Source: Clostridia bacterium (GTDB lineage Bacteria; Bacillota; Clostridia; Oscillospirales; Acutalibacteraceae). From it: DNA of 37,548 nucleotides. The stretch spans positions 1 to 37,548 of the forward strand of contig JAFWAC010000007.1 in assembly GCA_017507805.1 (NCBI GenBank). The letters are read 5' to 3'. Of the stretch, positions 33,929 to 37,548 are shown in pieces (positions within the stretch are counted from its first letter, which is position 1; each line of letters begins with the position of its first letter). Below the pieces are notes generated by a model. It did no database searches, had not been told where the DNA came from, and worked only from the letters and a program-made list of their open reading frames with translations. The position numbers and the translations under genes were made by a program.

Positions 33929-34351
33929 GTGCCTACTTTTAACCAATTGGTTCGCAGCGGTCGTGAAACTGTTGAGAAAAAGGCTAAGGCTCCTGCTTTG
34001 AATAAGGGTTATAACTCTATGAAGCGTCAGCCCACAGACAATGATTCTCCTCAGAAGCGCGGCGTTTGCACAGCCGTTAAAACTTCCACACCTAAGAAGC
34101 CTAACTCAGCTCTCCGTAAAATTGCCAGAGTTCGTCTTTCCAACGGAATCGAAGTATCTGCTTACATTCCGGGTATAGGTCACAACCTGCAGGAGCACAG
34201 TGTGGTTCTTATTCGTGGCGGACGTGTTAAGGATCTCCCCGGTGTGCGTTATCACATCATCAGAGGAACCCTTGATACACAGGGCGTTGCCAAGAGGATG
34301 CAGGGCCGTTCAAAATACGGTGCGAAGCGTCCGAAACCGGGTGCAAAGTAA
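33929..34351 (+). CDS. rpsL: 30S ribosomal protein S12
   Basis: The protein has 140 residues, within the family range. It starts at GTG ([12 protein letters not shown] follows), with GGGAGGTG just upstream; a longer frame from an upstream ATG is not S12. The decoding-site motifs [11 protein letters not shown] and [11 protein letters not shown] are intact, with no classical streptomycin-resistance change that I can see. It is the first gene of the str operon. Confidence 0.98.
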   Translation: MPTFNQLVRSGRETVEKKAKAPALNKGYNSMKRQPTDNDSPQKRGVCTAVKTSTPKKPNSALRKIARVRLSNGIEVSAYIPGIGHNLQEHSVVLIRGGRVKDLPGVRYHIIRGTLDTQGVAKRMQGRSKYGAKRPKPGAK

Positions 34352-34478
34352 TTTTTTGAGAAATAATCTCTGCTGCAGAACAAGCAGCGGCTTTATATAT
34401 ATATGTAGCCGATGCTTGGTGCCACGGGGAAGTTACTCGAGTACCTATGATATCATCATTATGAAGGAGGGAAGCAAA
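34352..34478 (+). other. Structured S12-S7 intercistronic spacer
   Basis: The 127 nt hold several short helices (gagaaataatctc, gctgc/gcagc, cggct/agccg) before the rpsG ribosome site AAGGAGG. In E. coli the S12-S7 spacer is where S7 represses translation; whether this spacer does the same is unknown. Confidence 0.4.
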
Positions 34479-34949
34479 GTGCCAAGAAGAGGCGTTATTG
34501 CTAAACGCGATGTATTGCCGGATCCTATGTACAATTCAAAGATAGTTACCCGTCTTATCAACAACATCATGCTTGACGGTAAGAAAGGTGTTGCTCAGAA
34601 AATTGTTTACGGTGCATTCGACATCATCAGTGAAAAAACAGGTAAGGACCCTATTGAGGTATTTGAACAGGCTATGGAGAATGTTATGCCCCAGCTTGAG
34701 GTTAAGGCTGTTCGTAAGGGCGGTGCAACCTACCAGGTACCCTTTGAGGTTCGTCCCGAAAGAAAGCAGACTCTCGGTCTGCGTTGGTTGACAACATACA
34801 GCCGCAACCGTTCCGAAAGAACAATGAAGGAGCGTCTTGCAGGTGAAATTATGGATGCTGTCAACGGTATCGGCGGCGCTGCTAAGAAGCGTGAAGATAC
34901 ACACAAGATGGCAGAAGCAAACAGAGCTTTTGCACATTACAGATGGTAG
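34479..34949 (+). CDS. rpsG: 30S ribosomal protein S7
   Basis: The protein has 156 residues, the exact usual length. It starts at GTG ([19 protein letters not shown] follows), with AAGGAGGGAAG upstream. Family landmarks are [37 protein letters not shown] and the C-terminal [12 protein letters not shown]7 nucleates the head of the 30S subunit. The gene lies between rpsL and fusA. Confidence 0.98.
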   Translation: MPRRGVIAKRDVLPDPMYNSKIVTRLINNIMLDGKKGVAQKIVYGAFDIISEKTGKDPIEVFEQAMENVMPQLEVKAVRKGGATYQVPFEVRPERKQTLGLRWLTTYSRNRSERTMKERLAGEIMDAVNGIGGAAKKREDTHKMAEANRAFAHYRW

Positions 34950-34999
34950 TTTAAAACAAATATTACTGTTTACCGCTTTAATGCGGATTGGAGGTTTAT

Positions 35000-37081
35000 A
35001 TGCCAAGAAAGGTATCTCTTGAAATGACAAGAAATATTGGTATAATGGCACATATTGACGCCGGTAAAACTACCACCACCGAGCGTATCCTTTTTTACAC
35101 CGGTATCAACCGTAAATTAGGTGAAACTCATGACGGCGCGTCAACTATGGACTGGATGGAGCAGGAGCAAGAGAGAGGTATTACCATTACCTCTGCCGCT
35201 ACCACCTGCTTCTGGAATGACCATCGTATCAATATTATCGACACCCCCGGACACGTTGACTTTACAGTTGAAGTTCAGCGTTCACTCCGCGTGCTTGACG
35301 GTTCTGTAACCGTTCTCTGCGCAAAGGGCGGTGTTGAACCTCAGTCTGAAACCGTTTGGCGTCAGGCTGACGAATACCGTGTACCCCGTATGATCTATGT
35401 TAATAAAATGGACATTATGGGTGCCGATTTCTATCGCGTTCTTGATATGATCAAGGACCGTTTCAACTGCAATGCAGTTCCGATTCAGTTGCCTATCGGC
35501 GCTGAAGACACCTTCAAGGGCATCATCGATTTGCTTAAGATGAAGGCTATCGTTTATTATGATGACCTTGGTAAGGATGTAAGAGAAGAGGATATCCCTG
35601 AGGATATGCTTGAGCTTGCAAACAAGTACCGCACCGAGCTTATCGAGCACATCGTTGAGCAGGATGAGGAGCTTATGGAGAAATACTTCGAGGGTGAGGA
35701 GCCCACTGTTGAGCAGATGAAGGTTATTATCCGTAAATCCACCATCGCTAACGATATGGTTCCGATCTGCTGCGGAACATCCTACAGAAACAAGGGCGTT
35801 CAGCCTTTATTGGATGCCGTTGTTGATTATATGCCTGCTCCTACCGACATTGAGGCTATCAAGGGTGTCAACCCTGATACCGATGAGGAAGAGGTTAGAC
35901 ATTCTTCTGACTCTGAGCCCTTCTCGGCTCTTGCCTTTAAGATTGCTACCGACCCCTTTGTTGGTAAGATATGCTTCTTCCGTGTTTATTCGGGTAGCGT
36001 AGACTCCGGCTCCGGCGTTTACAACTCGGTTAAGCAGAACAAGGAAAGAATGGGCCGTATTTTGCAGATGCACGCTAACCACCGTGAGGATATTGAGACC
36101 TGCTATTCAGGTGATATTGCCGCAGCAGTTGGTCTTAAGAACACCACAACAGGTGACACTCTCTGCGATGAAAAGAATCCTATCATTCTTGAATCAATGA
36201 ACTTCCCTGAGCCGGTTATCCGTGTTGCTATCGAGCCTAAGACCAAAGCAGGTCAGGAAAAGATGGGTCTCGCTCTTGCAAAGCTTGCTGAAGAGGACCC
36301 CACCTTCAAGGCTTACACCGATGAGGAAACCGGTCAGACCATCATCGCCGGTATGGGTGAGCTTCACCTTGAAATCATCGTTGACCGTTTGCTTCGCGAA
36401 TTTAAGGTTGAAGCAAATGTTGGTGCACCTCAGGTTGCTTACAAAGAGAGCATCCGCAAGAAGGTTGACCATGAAACCAAGTACAAGCGTCAGTCCGGTG
36501 GTTCCGGTCAGTACGGTCATGTTAAGATCATTGTTGAGCCTAACGAAACCGGTAAAGGCTACGAGTTCATCAATGCTGTTACCGGCGGTACCGTTCCGAA
36601 GGAATTTATCCCCGCTGTTGACGCAGGTATCAAGGGTGCTTTGCAGGCAGGTGTGCTTGCTAACTACCCTGTAGTTGATGTTAAAGTTACACTTTATGAC
36701 GGTTCTTACCACGAGGTTGACTCCTCTGAAATGGCATTTAAGATTGCCGGTTCAATGGCTTTCAAAGAGGCATGCCGTATCGCGGACCCCGTTCTCTTAG
36801 AGCCTATTATGAAGGTAACTGTTATCGTTCCTGAGGACTATATGGGCGATGTTATCGGAGACCTTAACTCTCGCCGTGGCGAAATTCAGGGCTTTGAGGA
36901 CCGCGCAGGCGTTAAGCAGATTAACGCAAGAGTACCTCTCGGCGATATGTTCGGTTATGCTACCGACCTTCGTTCCAAAACACAGGGACGCGGTCAGTAT
37001 GTAATGGAGCCGGACGGCTACAAGGAAGTGCCCAAGAGCATTTCTGAGAAGATTATCAGCGCAAGAAGCAAAAAAGATTAA
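35000..37081 (+). CDS. fusA: Elongation factor G
   Basis: The protein has 693 residues, full length. It is the GTPase that drives translocation on the ribosome. The P-loop AHIDAGKT (17-24), switch [10 protein letters not shown] and the G4 motif NKMD are present. The C-terminal domains carry [12 protein letters not shown] and [15 protein letters not shown]. The ATG at 35000 has GGAGG 5 nt upstream; an in-frame ATG at 34988 has no such site. It lies 50 nt after rpsG. Confidence 0.98.
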   Translation: MPRKVSLEMTRNIGIMAHIDAGKTTTTERILFYTGINRKLGETHDGASTMDWMEQEQERGITITSAATTCFWNDHRINIIDTPGHVDFTVEVQRSLRVLDGSVTVLCAKGGVEPQSETVWRQADEYRVPRMIYVNKMDIMGADFYRVLDMIKDRFNCNAVPIQLPIGAEDTFKGIIDLLKMKAIVYYDDLGKDVREEDIPEDMLELANKYRTELIEHIVEQDEELMEKYFEGEEPTVEQMKVIIRKSTIANDMVPICCGTSYRNKGVQPLLDAVVDYMPAPTDIEAIKGVNPDTDEEEVRHSSDSEPFSALAFKIATDPFVGKICFFRVYSGSVDSGSGVYNSVKQNKERMGRILQMHANHREDIETCYSGDIAAAVGLKNTTTGDTLCDEKNPIILESMNFPEPVIRVAIEPKTKAGQEKMGLALAKLAEEDPTFKAYTDEETGQTIIAGMGELHLEIIVDRLLREFKVEANVGAPQVAYKESIRKKVDHETKYKRQSGGSGQYGHVKIIVEPNETGKGYEFINAVTGGTVPKEFIPAVDAGIKGALQAGVLANYPVVDVKVTLYDGSYHEVDSSEMAFKIAGSMAFKEACRIADPVLLEPIMKVTVIVPEDYMGDVIGDLNSRRGEIQGFEDRAGVKQINARVPLGDMFGYATDLRSKTQGRGQYVMEPDGYKEVPKSISEKIISARSKKD

Positions 37082-37109
37082 TTTTGCGCTAAATAATCGC
37101 AAATAATAC

Positions 37110-37138
37110 TTGAAATTTACCACGATTTTTGGTAAACT
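37110..37138 (+). promoter_or_regulatory. Internal promoter for tuf
   Basis: TTGAAA (37110-37115), a 17-nt spacer and TAAACT (37133-37138) lie in the fusA-tuf gap, 46 nt before the tuf ATG. It allows extra EF-Tu synthesis independent of the rpsL promoter. Confidence 0.75.
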
Positions 37139-37183
37139 ATATTTAAACTTTAAACAAAATAATTTCTTAGGAGGAAATTCACA

Positions 37184-37548
37184 ATGGCAAAGGTAGCATT
37201 TGAAAGAAATAAGCCCCACGTAAACATTGGTACCATCGGTCACGTTGACCATGGTAAGACCACATTAACCGCAGCTATCACAAAGTATCTTTCCCTTAAG
37301 GGACAGGCTTCATTCGAGGATTATTCAAACATCGATAAGGCTCCCGAAGAGAGAGAGCGTGGTATCACAATCAACACCGCACACGTTGAGTATGAGACTG
37401 ACAATCGTCACTATGCTCACGTTGACTGCCCCGGACACGCTGACTATGTTAAGAACATGATCACCGGTGCTGCTCAGATGGACGGTGCTATCCTCGTTAT
37501 CGCTTCTACCGCTGGTCCTATGGCTCAGACCAAGGAGCACCTTCTCCT
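37184..37548 (+). CDS. tuf: Elongation factor Tu, N-terminal part (cut by window end)
   Basis: The frame is open from the ATG at 37184 (TTAGGAGG upstream) to the last base, giving 121 codons. The start [21 protein letters not shown]-loop GHVDHGKT, effector region [14 protein letters not shown] and switch [10 protein letters not shown] identify EF-Tu. The protein delivers aminoacyl-tRNA to the ribosome. The remaining two thirds lie outside the window. Confidence 0.97.
   Translation, partial: MAKVAFERNKPHVNIGTIGHVDHGKTTLTAAITKYLSLKGQASFEDYSNIDKAPEERERGITINTAHVEYETDNRHYAHVDCPGHADYVKNMITGAAQMDGAILVIASTAGPMAQTKEHLL

Overview
The window looks like a chromosomal segment of a gut-type, low-to-mid GC Clostridia. 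The support is Shine-Dalgarno sites of AGGAGG type, frequent TTG/GTG starts, sigma-A promoters, clostridial-style short NadB and ProB, a NiaR regulator, and a str operon in Firmicutes order. I cannot name the species; an Oscillospiraceae/Lachnospiraceae-like anaerobe is an inference. Coding is dense and no gap without a gene exceeds 300 bases. The longest gap (14857-15152) is filled by a repeat-like element.

Layout. 1-3293 (+): the tail of a secreted protein with near-identical wall-binding-type repeats, an exported tyrosine-phosphatase-like protein and a polysaccharide flippase. 3400-8635 (-): nadA-nadB-nadC-niaR, NAD synthesis with its own repressor, followed by a HAD phosphatase and an SGNH hydrolase. 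8755-9575 (-): two overlapping DNA-repair genes (family-6 deoxyinosine/uracil glycosylase and an MGMT-family protein). 9686-10159 (+): TspO.

10223-25368 (-) is the centrepiece: a complete glycyl-radical-enzyme bacterial microcompartment (GRM) locus. In transcription order it holds a B12-independent diol dehydratase, its radical-SAM activase, a PduU/EutS-type shell protein and an EutP/PduV-like GTPase. After a second promoter come a class II (fuculose-phosphate type) aldolase with a C-terminal encapsulation peptide, a GlcG/PduO-C domain protein, a zinc alcohol dehydrogenase, five BMC-H proteins, one BMC-P, a PduS/RnfC-like flavo-iron-sulfur protein, a PduT-like BMC-T, a DeoR regulator, PduP, PduL and an iron alcohol dehydrogenase. 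The gene set fits the fucose/rhamnose type (GRM5). A deoxysugar phosphate is cleaved to lactaldehyde plus DHAP, lactaldehyde is reduced to 1,2-propanediol, this is dehydrated to propionaldehyde, and the aldehyde is split into 1-propanol and propionyl-CoA/propionyl-phosphate. The sugar isomerase, the sugar kinase and a propionate kinase are not in the window.

25518-26876 (-): an NSS-family sodium symporter. 27043-27768 (-): a membrane-anchored M23/SpoIIQ-like protein. 28009-33687 (-): lacZ-proB-proA-proC, with lacZ tightly coupled to the proline genes. 33929-37548 (+): rpsL-rpsG-fusA-tuf, with tuf cut by the window end.

The most notable points inside the BMC locus are a shell gene with two apparent translation starts, a 278-bp inverted-repeat-bounded element inside the operon, an operator-like motif shared by the promoters of the two transcription units, and an activase without the usual extra iron-sulfur insert.
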